In this document: positions 56,617 to 64,000 of the stretch, in pieces
How positions within the stretch are numbered: the stretch's first letter is position 1
How the letters are laid out: each line of letters begins with the position of its first letter
Assembly (NCBI RefSeq): GCF_015594845.1
Contig: NZ_JADNRK010000008.1
Span: forward strand, 39,485-103,484
DNA length: 64,000 nt
Origin: Alkalibacter mobilis
GTDB taxonomy: Bacteria > Bacillota > Clostridia > Eubacteriales > Alkalibacteraceae
Reading direction: 5' to 3'
Notes under the pieces: model-generated
Database searches by the model: none
What the model saw: only the letters and a program-made list of their open reading frames with translations
What the model was told of the DNA's origin: nothing
Program-made: the position numbers and the translations under genes

Positions 56617-58221
56617 TTATAGATCAACAAATTCTTCTTCAATATATTTTTCAACCGATTTAAGATCAAAGAAGTCCTTTAAAATCTTCTCCATTTGAGG
56701 ATGATCAGCATGGTGCTTTTTATATGTTAATAGCGAAACTGAAACGTATACAATAATGTTCAGTATTATAGCCGGCACTGAGACATATAATCCGCCCAAG
56801 TCAAGGCCTGATAAATGGAATATTATATAGGTTGTCAAACCTATTCCCATTCCCGCAAGACCGGCTACCGGTGTGGATTTTTTCCACCATAACCCACCTA
56901 CGATAATAGGAGCAACTTGAATCAATCCGCCAGAAGCCAACGCAATCATCAACATCATCACTGGCAAATCATATAGACTTAAGAGAAAAGCAACAGCTCC
57001 CAACGTAACAATTGCAATTCTTGTTCTTCGAATTTCTTGTTTTGAATTTTTTGTTACACGCTCATTTATGGCTTTACCGTTTCCTTCAACAGAACCAATC
57101 AAAGGCTCTTTTGTTCTTATTTGTTTTATTCCACCGATAATATCATTTGAAATCAAACCTGAAAGGCCAATTAAAGTGGAATCAAGAGTACCTAAGGCTG
57201 CCGCAAAAATAAATGTAGCCACTACGCCTACAAAGAACGGACTGCTTAATAGCGTTACCATTTCCAATAACGATGATTCCGGATTTACAATTGTGTATCC
57301 CATGGTTGTTATACCATAAGCTGCAAAACCCAAAACAACAACTAGTGCCAACCAAGAACCGGATAGTGCCGTAAACATAGCACTCTTTTTGATAGTTTTG
57401 GTATCTTTACCCATACATATCATCATAAAATTCGCTGGGTAAATAAAGCCAGTTGGTGTATCTATAATCATTATAGACAGCCAGAACTTCCAGCCCCATT
57501 CTCCGCTTGTTTCAAACACCATCTTTTCTGGCGCTACATCTCTAATTACTTCAAAAATGTTTGTTATACTTCCATTATAAAATGATCCCAAGATAAACAG
57601 TAATGTGGCAAAGGAGAAAGTAAGTACAACCAAGGATGTAAAACTGTCTACCGAAGCCACGGACTTGACCCCACCAGTAACTACATACATAACAATCACC
57701 GAAAATCCAATTAAGGATCCTATTGTATCGGAAATCAATCCTCCTGAAACAATGTTGATTATATAGCCCAAAGTTCTTATTTCTAATATCAGCCAAATAA
57801 TATTAAAAGATACAATTGTCGTTGCAACTATAGCTTTGACGTACCTATTTTGATATCTGAGCTCCAACAAATCTGCAAGAGTTGACAATCGATATTTCTT
57901 TGCCAGAGGCCATACTTTCTCCGCCAGAAAATACATTATTACTCCTGCCATTGCGCAAGATGGTATTACAGATAATGCAGCAACACCATTGCTAAACGTG
58001 TATCCTACTCTACCCGTAAATGTTGAACCAGAATAAAAAGTAACTAAGGTAACCAAAGCAACCGTAAACGTTGCAAAAGATTTATTTCCAGTATAAAAAT
58101 CCTCGAATGTTTCGCTTCTTCCCAACAATCTTTTAGAAATTGTCGCTTTATAAGACAATCCCAAAACTGCGACCATTAAACCACCCATCATAATAAATGG
58201 AATCCAACTGAATTCATACAT
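56617..58221 (-). CDS. sodium:solute symporter (SSS/PanF-like) 2
   Basis: 534 residues with about 13 helices. Typical runs are GNKSFATFTVALVTLVTFYSG, YRLSTLADLLELRYQNRYVK and FIFAAALGTLDSTLIGLSGL. The C-terminal tail is hydrophilic (DHPQMEKILKDFFDL). Substrate unknown. It is preceded by a 67-residue membrane protein with a three-base gap, as PanF and its small partner YhdT are. AGGAGG site before ATG. Confidence 0.92.
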   Translation of the reverse strand: MYEFSWIPFIMMGGLMVAVLGLSYKATISKRLLGRSETFEDFYTGNKSFATFTVALVTLVTFYSGSTFTGRVGYTFSNGVAALSVIPSCAMAGVIMYFLAEKVWPLAKKYRLSTLADLLELRYQNRYVKAIVATTIVSFNIIWLILEIRTLGYIINIVSGGLISDTIGSLIGFSVIVMYVVTGGVKSVASVDSFTSLVVLTFSFATLLFILGSFYNGSITNIFEVIRDVAPEKMVFETSGEWGWKFWLSIMIIDTPTGFIYPANFMMICMGKDTKTIKKSAMFTALSGSWLALVVVLGFAAYGITTMGYTIVNPESSLLEMVTLLSSPFFVGVVATFIFAAALGTLDSTLIGLSGLISNDIIGGIKQIRTKEPLIGSVEGNGKAINERVTKNSKQEIRRTRIAIVTLGAVAFLLSLYDLPVMMLMIALASGGLIQVAPIIVGGLWWKKSTPVAGLAGMGIGLTTYIIFHLSGLDLGGLYVSVPAIILNIIVYVSVSLLTYKKHHADHPQMEKILKDFFDLKSVEKYIEEEFVDL

Positions 58222-58224
58222 TTT

Positions 58225-58428
58225 TTAATCCTCCTTCTTCTTCGGATGTTCGATTTTGTATAGGATAAATAATAATACTGGTATCATTAAGCTCAAACCT
58301 ACAATCGTCACCATAAATAACGGAATACCTAAAACTAAAATTGGTTTATTATATATAAATATAAAAGGCGGGCACATTAGTACAAACAGGGTCAATATAC
58401 TAAAAATAATAATTTTTCTTGCGTTCAT
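58225..58428 (-). CDS. small membrane partner of symporter 2 (67 aa, DUF3311-like)
   Basis: Two hydrophobic helices (about 6-28, KIIIFSILTLFVLMCPPFIF; about 33-57, VLGIPLFMVTIVGLSLMIPV) joined by NKPI, ending in KIEHPKKKED. Size, the PLF motif and position before an SSS gene match DUF3311/YhdT-type small subunits. Good AGGAG site. Confidence 0.8.
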   Translation of the reverse strand: MNARKIIIFSILTLFVLMCPPFIFIYNKPILVLGIPLFMVTIVGLSLMIPVLLFILYKIEHPKKKED

Positions 58429-58477
58429 GCCTGATTCAACTCCTTCTTTTTTAATTTATGCAAGATTTGATGCTTTT

Positions 58478-59005
58478 TCACAAAGAGCATACTTCACGAA
58501 TCCATTCTTCACTATACATTGTATATTCGTTTACGATACGCCATTTATTGTTTATAAGTTTTACTGTAGACATGCTAACAACTAAAGCTTTATCCCCTTC
58601 GAGAGACTTTCCTGTTGGCGGTCCGTATTTGCTAACTCCTAAATTTGTGCCATCCAAGTTATAAAGTCTCCATAATTTATACACATCGCCATACTGTACC
58701 GCAAAAGTATCCACAAAATTCACTTTTAAATCCGGGAAGGCTGAAGTAAAAGTAAGAGCATCTGTCATAACATTGTGTGCTCCCTCGATAAGATAACCAC
58801 TTTCACGATGAACAACTACATCATCTGCATAAATGTCATATATGCTTCCGATCCATTTATAGTCATAAATTAAAGTTGTGTAATTTTTGAAATACTCTGC
58901 AAGCGATTCTGCATCGTGAATTTCCGCATTTTTAATTTTAGCTTCTTGCTTTTTCATTTTGTCGAACATGTAATCAGCTTTAAATTTGTATTCTTCATTA
59001 TACAT
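58478..59005 (-). CDS. SnoaL/NTF2-like protein 2
   Basis: About 175 residues. Helical N-terminus (KADYMFDKMKKQEAKIKNAE) then NTF2-like body with YIEGAHNVM-like helix region, LKVNFVDTFAVQYGDVYKLW and a C-terminal NNKWRIVNEYTMYSEEW. Paralogous to the gene at 56000-56542. I start at ATG 59005 with AAAAGGGGAAAAG upstream; the longer frame begins at a TTG without a site. Function unknown. Confidence 0.75.
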   Translation of the reverse strand: MYNEEYKFKADYMFDKMKKQEAKIKNAEIHDAESLAEYFKNYTTLIYDYKWIGSIYDIYADDVVVHRESGYLIEGAHNVMTDALTFTSAFPDLKVNFVDTFAVQYGDVYKLWRLYNLDGTNLGVSKYGPPTGKSLEGDKALVVSMSTVKLINNKWRIVNEYTMYSEEWIREVCSL

Positions 59006-59168
59006 AATCTCTTTTCCCCTTTTTGTTAAAGTATCCAGATCGCTATATTTCAAGACATCGTTTGTTTAATTTATGCAAACCTTTTCATTTTATTTATTAG
59101 AATTTGTGTTTTTTATTCTCTAAAATGATGAAACTCAGTTCACATGATCATACTTCTCCAAAAATAAA

Positions 59169-59258
59169 CTAAGAGCTGTTATCGTAAAATATTTTAATGC
59201 CCAATTCGGTGAAGTCATCTTTCTTACTTTTACGCATTTTATCGATTACATTAACCAT
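59169..59258 (-). CDS. possible 29-aa protein
   Basis: ATG at 59256-59258 follows a strong GGGAGGTGG site; stop TAG 59169-59171. The peptide is charged (MVNVIDKMRKSKKDDFTELG at its start). It lies in the 350-bp gap between the UroD-like and SnoaL-like genes, same strand. No match recognised. The remainder of the gap (59006-59168 and 59259-59358) shows only AT-rich sequence. Confidence 0.42.
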   Translation of the reverse strand: MVNVIDKMRKSKKDDFTELGIKIFYDNSS

Positions 59259-59358
59259 GTTCACAACCACCTCCCGAATATCACTATTGAATAGAACGAT
59301 TTATTGAATTAAATATTGCTCAATAACTAGTGTTATATTTATCATTTCGATAATTCAG

Positions 59359-60414
59359 CTATTTGATTTTATAATCATCCGCCGCTTTAAACATCGCCTT
59401 TAGATTTTCAATTGGCACCTGATTGATCGAACCTCCTGCAGCAAGAACGCACTTATTGTTCCCTTGAAATGATTCAAGCACTTCTATACACTTGTCATAA
59501 GTTTCATCAGCTGTCCATTTTTGCAAGTCAAGTGGATTTAGACCGCCAAGCAGTGTTATTTTCCCTTTAGTCAATTCCAGTGCAACACTTGGATCCATGG
59601 TCGGCAGGTATTGCCAAGCGACCATTCCTGCATCAACTATTGCTGGGGCTATGTGTTGAGCTCTTGCATCATTGTGCAACCATCTCTGAGTATCTGGAAA
59701 CTCTTTAAACATCTGCTCATATCTCGGTAAAACAAAAGTTCTATATGCAGATATACTAAGCATAGAGGATAAGTCATCCGCTATTAATATATGGTGAAGT
59801 GAGCCTAAAATCTTTTTTTGAGCTCGCATAAACCTTATTTGAGTCTCTACTACCACATCCAATATTTTATTGACCAAATCAGGGTCTTCTACTGTATCCT
59901 CACAAAAATTAATAAGTCCTCTAAGACTTGCACCCACTGTAAATGGCCCCATTACTGGGTGCGGATTTACTTTATAGCCTTCAGGGCAGTTGTCTACCAT
60001 ATATTGCAATGTATCAAGCACCTGCTTCATATAATTATCGCCATACGGATCTCCCGGTACCAGCCAATCTAAATCTCCAGCATCATTTGCCGCGACTATA
60101 TCAGGATTTGGATGGATAGAAATAAAACCAAGGTTATCGAATTTTACAATTCCTCCAAGGCCACTGGCTTCTGCAACCGATCCCACATCCGGAACCACAT
60201 TCCCGACCCCATCAAGTAAATCTAAAGCTTCCACTTGGCACTGAAGTGCCACTTCCGGTTTATGGAAGTAATCATCTAGTTTCACTCCCGTAACCGCCTG
60301 AAAGAACGGAAATGTGTAAAAATTAAATACAGCATGTCCGTCAGATTTTTCTCCAGCGACGCTTTGTCTTAATCGTCTAAAATTTCTTTCTCTTAAAGTA
60401 GGCATAGGCACCAT
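59359..60414 (-). CDS. UroD-fold (MtaA-like) family protein lacking the zinc Cys
   Basis: 351 residues, TIM-barrel of the uroporphyrinogen decarboxylase / corrinoid methyltransferase superfamily (HPVMGPFTVGASLRGL, LPRYEQMFKEF, ITLLGGLNPLDLQKW). In MtaA-type methyltransferases an HXC motif binds zinc; here it is LHNDARAQH, with no Cys. Neither haem genes nor corrinoid proteins are adjacent. It may act as a decarboxylase or lyase on a small acid. The second Met (60405) has a better spaced AAAAAGG site than the first. Confidence 0.8.
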   Translation of the reverse strand: MVPMPTLRERNFRRLRQSVAGEKSDGHAVFNFYTFPFFQAVTGVKLDDYFHKPEVALQCQVEALDLLDGVGNVVPDVGSVAEASGLGGIVKFDNLGFISIHPNPDIVAANDAGDLDWLVPGDPYGDNYMKQVLDTLQYMVDNCPEGYKVNPHPVMGPFTVGASLRGLINFCEDTVEDPDLVNKILDVVVETQIRFMRAQKKILGSLHHILIADDLSSMLSISAYRTFVLPRYEQMFKEFPDTQRWLHNDARAQHIAPAIVDAGMVAWQYLPTMDPSVALELTKGKITLLGGLNPLDLQKWTADETYDKCIEVLESFQGNNKCVLAAGGSINQVPIENLKAMFKAADDYKIK

Positions 60415-60443
60415 CCTTTTTAATTTTCTGTTTTCTTTCTCAT

Positions 60444-61214
60444 TTATCTTGCTATTTTAATTTTGGCAACGATATCTTTTGCACTTGTTCCAATAAATCC
60501 GGTATCCGACCCTACAAGCAGGTATTGAACTCCTCTTTCTATAAAACTTTGTGCGTCTGCCACTGTAGAAACTGTGCCCACTGACTTACCAGCTTCAAGG
60601 ACTTTCTTTATAATAGTATCGACTGCATCTAAAACCTTTGGATGATTCCCTTGTCCAATCAAGCCCATTGACTGTGATAAATCCATCGGGCCTATGAAAA
60701 CAACATCTATTTCCTTTATAGTCAATATCTCATCAAGATTATTTATGCATTCAACAGTTTCACAATGAGCAACAACTAACGTGTTTTCATTGGATTCTTT
60801 GATAAACTCCATTTTGTCAAACAACCCGTATGATGCCGCTCTAGTCGTCGGTGAAAACCCTCTGTTTCCCAACGGAGAATACTTGGAACTCTTAACCAGA
60901 TTTGTCGCTTGTTCAAAAGTGTCTACATTCGGAACTTGAACACCTAGCGCGCCTGCATCGAGAGCTTGCAATATTTCAACGGGACTATTCTCTCTTACTC
61001 TCACCACTGGCACTATTCCAACAGCATCACCGCCTCTAATCACACTTTGCATGTCCGATCTGCTCATTCCAACGTGTTCATTGTCCAGAACAAAGAAATC
61101 AAATCCCGACAACCCTAATATTTCCACAGCAGCCGGATCAGTCAACTTGGCAAACGTACCTATTGCGCATTCACCATTTTTTAACATATTTTTCAATTTA
61201 TTTTTGCGCATCAT
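60444..61214 (-). CDS. HpcH/HpaI-family class II aldolase
   Basis: 256 residues. Pyruvate/enol-lyase TIM barrel: FFVLDNEHVGMSRSD (Glu-x-x-His-like start), VPVVRVRENSPVEILQALDAGALGVQVPNV, and DVVFIGPMDLSQSMG carry the metal and pyruvate residues. Members cleave 2-oxo-4-hydroxyacids to pyruvate and an aldehyde. Between the alcohol dehydrogenase and the UroD-like gene in one operon. GGGAGG before the ATG. Confidence 0.9.
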   Translation of the reverse strand: MMRKNKLKNMLKNGECAIGTFAKLTDPAAVEILGLSGFDFFVLDNEHVGMSRSDMQSVIRGGDAVGIVPVVRVRENSPVEILQALDAGALGVQVPNVDTFEQATNLVKSSKYSPLGNRGFSPTTRAASYGLFDKMEFIKESNENTLVVAHCETVECINNLDEILTIKEIDVVFIGPMDLSQSMGLIGQGNHPKVLDAVDTIIKKVLEAGKSVGTVSTVADAQSFIERGVQYLLVGSDTGFIGTSAKDIVAKIKIAR

Positions 61215-61265
61215 TTATCAAACACCTCCCAATATGCGATTTAGTATTATTGGATCTAAAATATT

Positions 61266-62306
61266 TTATGGATGCAAAAGCATCTTTAGCCTCATTTCTT
61301 TTCTACCCTTGATGATATTAAGCGCCTCTTCGAAATCCGCAAGTTTGTGGTGATGTGTTATTAGTGGACTGGCCTTAATAACACCATTACCCATCATAGC
61401 AAGTGTGGGTCTGAAGGTATTTCTAGAAGCTAAAACTCCAATTACATCACAATCTTTGAGGATTATGTCGTTTATTCTCGTTTCGAAAGAGTAGTTCCAA
61501 TATAAACTCAGCAACACTATTCTTCCTCCAGGCTTTAACGAAAGAAGAGATTCATCGATCGCTGACGAATTTCCCGAACACTCGATCACAACGTCCACGC
61601 CCATTTCTTTAGTCATCGATTTTACCCACTCATGGATATTCCCATCATGATAATTGAAAACCTCGTCCGCCCCTACTTCCTTTGCAATCTCCAGCTTTTC
61701 ATTCCAACTACCAACCAAAAGAACTTTTGAAGCTCCTGCTGCTTTGGCACATTGAACCGCCATTATTCCTATCGATCCATCACCGATACATAAAACCGTT
61801 TCACCAAACGAAACTCGTCCTCTTTTAACTCCATAATATGCAGTAGCAGCAGTTTCTATTAAAGCAGCCTCATCGTAACTTAAATTGTCTGGAATCAAGT
61901 ACATATGTCTTTCCGGTACGTTTAAGTATTCAGCATATGCGCCATCTTTATTTCTATACGATCCTATAACCACTCGATTGGGGCATATGTTAAATTTGCC
62001 TTCTCTGCAAAAATCGCACTTTCCACAACCAATGCTGACATCTCCAACAACCCTGTCACCTACCTTAAACCCCTTTACATCATCGCCGATTTTAACTATT
62101 TCTCCACTCCATTCATGTCCTGGAATTAATGGGAAAGTAGTATAACCATTTTTTTGATGTGGCATTTCACCTTCAAGCAGCTCAAGATCTGAACCGCAAA
62201 TCCCCACCGCTTTAATTTTCACTAGAACTTCATCATCTTTTATTTCTGGCACTGGAACTTCATCATAAGAAAATTTGTTTGGTTCCAAAAATCTTATAGC
62301 TTTCAT
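61266..62306 (-). CDS. zinc-dependent alcohol/polyol dehydrogenase
   Basis: 346 residues, medium-chain reductase. The catalytic zinc Cys is in VGICGSDLE (about 37) with GHEWSG; the structural zinc has four Cys in CGKCDFCREGKFNIC; NAD loop is IGDGSIGIMAVQCAKAAGASK. Closest to threonine/sorbitol dehydrogenases. Start at ATG 62304-62306 with GGAGG; the longer frame adds ten unmatched residues. Sigma-54 promoter at 62364-62379. In Thermotoga an enzyme of this type oxidises inosose next to a creatininase-fold hydrolase, as here. Confidence 0.92.
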   Translation of the reverse strand: MKAIRFLEPNKFSYDEVPVPEIKDDEVLVKIKAVGICGSDLELLEGEMPHQKNGYTTFPLIPGHEWSGEIVKIGDDVKGFKVGDRVVGDVSIGCGKCDFCREGKFNICPNRVVIGSYRNKDGAYAEYLNVPERHMYLIPDNLSYDEAALIETAATAYYGVKRGRVSFGETVLCIGDGSIGIMAVQCAKAAGASKVLLVGSWNEKLEIAKEVGADEVFNYHDGNIHEWVKSMTKEMGVDVVIECSGNSSAIDESLLSLKPGGRIVLLSLYWNYSFETRINDIILKDCDVIGVLASRNTFRPTLAMMGNGVIKASPLITHHHKLADFEEALNIIKGRKEMRLKMLLHP

Positions 62307-62363
62307 AATCTCATCCTCCATAATAGTATTAATCAAGACGGGTCAACTTTCTAATACTATATG

Positions 62364-62379
62364 TGCAATTTCCATGCCA
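62364..62379 (-). promoter_or_regulatory. sigma-54 promoter of the dehydrogenase block
   Basis: Minus strand TGGCATGGAAATTGCA, GG-N10-GC spacing exact. Confidence 0.87.
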
Positions 62380-62510
62380 GAATTTATTTTTTTCTTCATT
62401 TTCTTCTCGATCATATGTTTTACTGGCTGATTTAGCGATAAATCAAGTTGATTATTTAATCGTTTTCTATACAGTTCAAATAACCTGGGCACCTTTCATA
62501 TATGTTATCG

Positions 62511-62545
62511 ATGCATTTTTGCATTATTTATATGCAAATCCGCAT
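62511..62545. promoter_or_regulatory. candidate enhancer-binding-protein sites for the dehydrogenase promoter
   Basis: Two perfect ATGC-N6-GCAT palindromes (62511-62524 and 62532-62545), centres 21 bp apart, i.e. two helical turns, about 130-180 bp upstream of the sigma-54 promoter. The first is identical in all 14 bases to the element at 54715-54728. Confidence 0.68.
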
Positions 62546-62569
62546 GTTCAAATATTAGCCACCTAATAT

Positions 62570-62611
62570 AAAAATATACCTACAACACACCAAGGCATTA
62601 TAGGTATATAA
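62570..62611 (-). terminator. terminator after creatininase-family gene
   Basis: ATATACCTA ... TAGGTATAT arms followed by TTTTAT on the minus strand. Confidence 0.65.
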
Positions 62612-62640
62612 ACGAAAGCGCCACACTTGAATCAAATTTA

Positions 62641-63552
62641 TTATTTTAATTGGCCCTTTTCGTCGTGGTCTTTGTCATACACAATGCTGTCAGCACCGGC
62701 ATAACCTAACGGATTTCTAAATCCTAAAGGATTTATTCCGCACGGATATTTTTCTCTAATTTCTTTAATTAATTCGCAATAATGTCCAACGGTTGCCGAA
62801 ACTAATTTTTCACCTTTTCCTGCTGTAGCATTTGTAGGATCTCCGATTACTCCAGTTTCCAAATCGTCTTTCTCTGGCAATGCAAAGGTTCCTTCAAAGT
62901 GATACATGGATCCCGGAGTGGCCGCTTGGCCTGGAGCAATTTTCCACTTAGAGTCAATTAAAGGCGTACCTCCTCCTGATACTGCTAGATCAAAGTTGAC
63001 CCACTGAGGATATAAGCACAATGCCAACGAAGTTTCTGCTTCGTCTGCGTGCCACATGTAATCTTTTAGCACTGCTTTATTATCTCTTAAGAAGTCATAC
63101 CAAGTCGATGCGATTGTGAAGTAGCCCTCGATCCCTAATTTATGAGTTGCAACGATCATCGATGAAACTTGACCATGTGCTGAAAGTATAATGAATTTGT
63201 TGTATCCTGCAACTGCCGCTCCTCTTATAATATCTTCCAGCAAAGCTATGTGAGTTTCATATTTCAGTGGAATTGTCCCTTGCATTCCCCAGTGATGGTG
63301 TGGGTGTGATCCGTACATCGGACTTGGCAATAGCATTGCCCCCGATTCTTTTGCTACTCTTTCCGCAATGCCGATCGCATTAAAGGTATCAGATCCACAA
63401 GGACAATGTGGACCATGTTGCTCAATGGCTCCAATTGGCAAAATTGCTACATCGCATACCTCTTTAGCATAAGCTACATTCACTGGCGCTGAATTCTCAT
63501 GAAACCACACCGAATCTCTGTTTTCTAATTTAAAACTAGTTTGCACTTTCAT
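62641..63552 (-). CDS. creatininase-family metal-dependent hydrolase
   Basis: 303 residues. The metal motif PIGAIEQHGPHCPCGSDTFNA carries Glu, His and Asp ligands; GSHPHHHWGMQGTIPL and ILSAHGQVSS are further active-site segments, and YMWHADEAETSLAL contains another Glu/His set. The family includes creatinine amidohydrolase, MftE, and the inosose-ring hydrolase IolN. Because a zinc dehydrogenase and an IolB-like protein are in the same regulon, ring opening of a diketo cyclitol is a reasonable but untested guess. Monocistronic with its own sigma-54 promoter. Confidence 0.88.
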   Translation of the reverse strand: MKVQTSFKLENRDSVWFHENSAPVNVAYAKEVCDVAILPIGAIEQHGPHCPCGSDTFNAIGIAERVAKESGAMLLPSPMYGSHPHHHWGMQGTIPLKYETHIALLEDIIRGAAVAGYNKFIILSAHGQVSSMIVATHKLGIEGYFTIASTWYDFLRDNKAVLKDYMWHADEAETSLALCLYPQWVNFDLAVSGGGTPLIDSKWKIAPGQAATPGSMYHFEGTFALPEKDDLETGVIGDPTNATAGKGEKLVSATVGHYCELIKEIREKYPCGINPLGFRNPLGYAGADSIVYDKDHDEKGQLK

Positions 63553-63626
63553 TTCCGTTTACCTCCTAAGGTTTTAATAACTTATAGTTGGTTTGTTTTA
63601 TCCCAACGTCGATACAAATAAATACT

Positions 63627-63642
63627 TGCAAGTATCATGCCA
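63627..63642 (-). promoter_or_regulatory. sigma-54 promoter of the creatininase-family gene
   Basis: Minus strand TGGCATGATACTTGCA, GG-N10-GC. An imperfect TTATGC-TTTT-GCGATAA element (63702-63718) upstream may be the activator site. Confidence 0.87.
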
Positions 63643-63886
63643 AAAACACATTCCAAAATCTACTTGTTCATTCTCATCAACTAAAACATTGGGGTTTCTG
63701 TTTATGCTTTTGCGATAAACTCTTATTCTCTCAATCTATAAAAAAATACTCATTGACCGGCCCATGCACTGGTGTTCGTGTTTATCCCTTGTCTAAAGCG
63801 GCATCTGTTACTCTCTAAATAGTCTTCTGATCAAGTGCCTGTATACCAATTCTCACAATTAAAATAATTTATCTGTATATAACCAT

Positions 63887-63974
63887 GGGATAGAGCCAGC
63901 TTTTCCATAGAATAGAGCAAGTCTGTTCACGGAATTGAGCCACCTGTTCCATGGTGAGAGCCACCAACTGTATA
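63887..63974. repeat. four 22-bp imperfect tandem repeats (IS21-like end?)
   Basis: Units start at 63887, 63909, 63931 and 63953. Each has a GA/TGAGCCA-type core (GATAGAGCCA, AATAGAGCAA, AATTGAGCCA, GTGAGAGCCA), and the first three then run CTnTTCCAT-like. Such GAGCCAC...GTTCC repeats border IS21-family elements in many Firmicutes. No transposase is visible before position 64000. The rest of 63553-64000 has no gene. Confidence 0.55.
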
Positions 63975-64000
63975 ATAAGATTATGCACCTAAAGGTGTAA

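Overview
The window looks like a chromosome segment of a low-to-moderate GC, Gram-positive anaerobe of the Firmicutes, most likely class Clostridia or Tissierellia. Supporting signs are strong AGGAGG-type ribosome sites, frequent TTG/GTG starts, T-box leaders, an FMN riboswitch, DnaD/DnaI-type primosome proteins, WalJ-HtrA, a YabE-type 3D-domain protein and sigma-54 promoters in front of catabolic genes. I cannot name the genus from sequence alone. No rRNA, tRNA, CRISPR array or prophage was seen.

Housekeeping part, about 1-46 kb. Left to right: ilvC (cut by the window edge) behind a T-box; acyl-ACP thioesterase, YhaM-like exoribonuclease and a TetR regulator; htrA-walJ and murA; dnaD-dnaI (plus strand); a YabE-like wall protein; tatD, tyrA and aroF, the last preceded by a promoter, a Tyr/Phe-rich leader peptide and an attenuator; rho with a duplicated RNA-binding domain; a dense DnaA-box cluster; pyrG; yitT-like, alr, mtnN and an AEC carrier; deoD; a B12-binding protein with a MacB-like ABC pair; PspC; a phosphohexomutase; the FMN-riboswitch-controlled operon ribD-ribE-ribBA-ribH-HAD phosphatase; ileS behind an Ile T-box; an NADPH-dependent FMN reductase-like protein; a HAD phosphatase; a divergent MocR regulator and ECF S component; a sigma factor opposite an NfeD protease-flotillin operon; and a second ABC exporter.

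Accessory part, about 45-64 kb, all on the minus strand. This is a large catabolic island of unrecognised substrate. It holds two sodium:solute symporters, each with a small membrane partner, an EutH-like permease, an IolB-like isomerase, a D-2-hydroxyacid dehydrogenase, LarA, malic enzyme, an Asp/Glu-racemase-fold protein, archaeal-type PGK and type II GAPDH, two SnoaL/NTF2-like proteins, a UroD-fold protein lacking the usual zinc Cys, an HpcH/HpaI aldolase, a zinc alcohol dehydrogenase and a creatininase-family hydrolase. Three near-identical sigma-54 promoters (TGGCAT-N5-TTGCW) drive the GAPDH-PGK-...-IolB block, the dehydrogenase-aldolase-UroD-... block and the hydrolase. ATGC-N6-GCAT palindromes lie about 75-180 bp upstream of two of them, where an enhancer-binding protein would sit. 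Its gene is not in the window. I infer one coordinately induced pathway that opens or cleaves a polyol, cyclitol or acid and feeds pyruvate, triose-phosphate, malate and lactate pools. The window ends in four 22-bp imperfect tandem repeats resembling those beside IS21-family elements.
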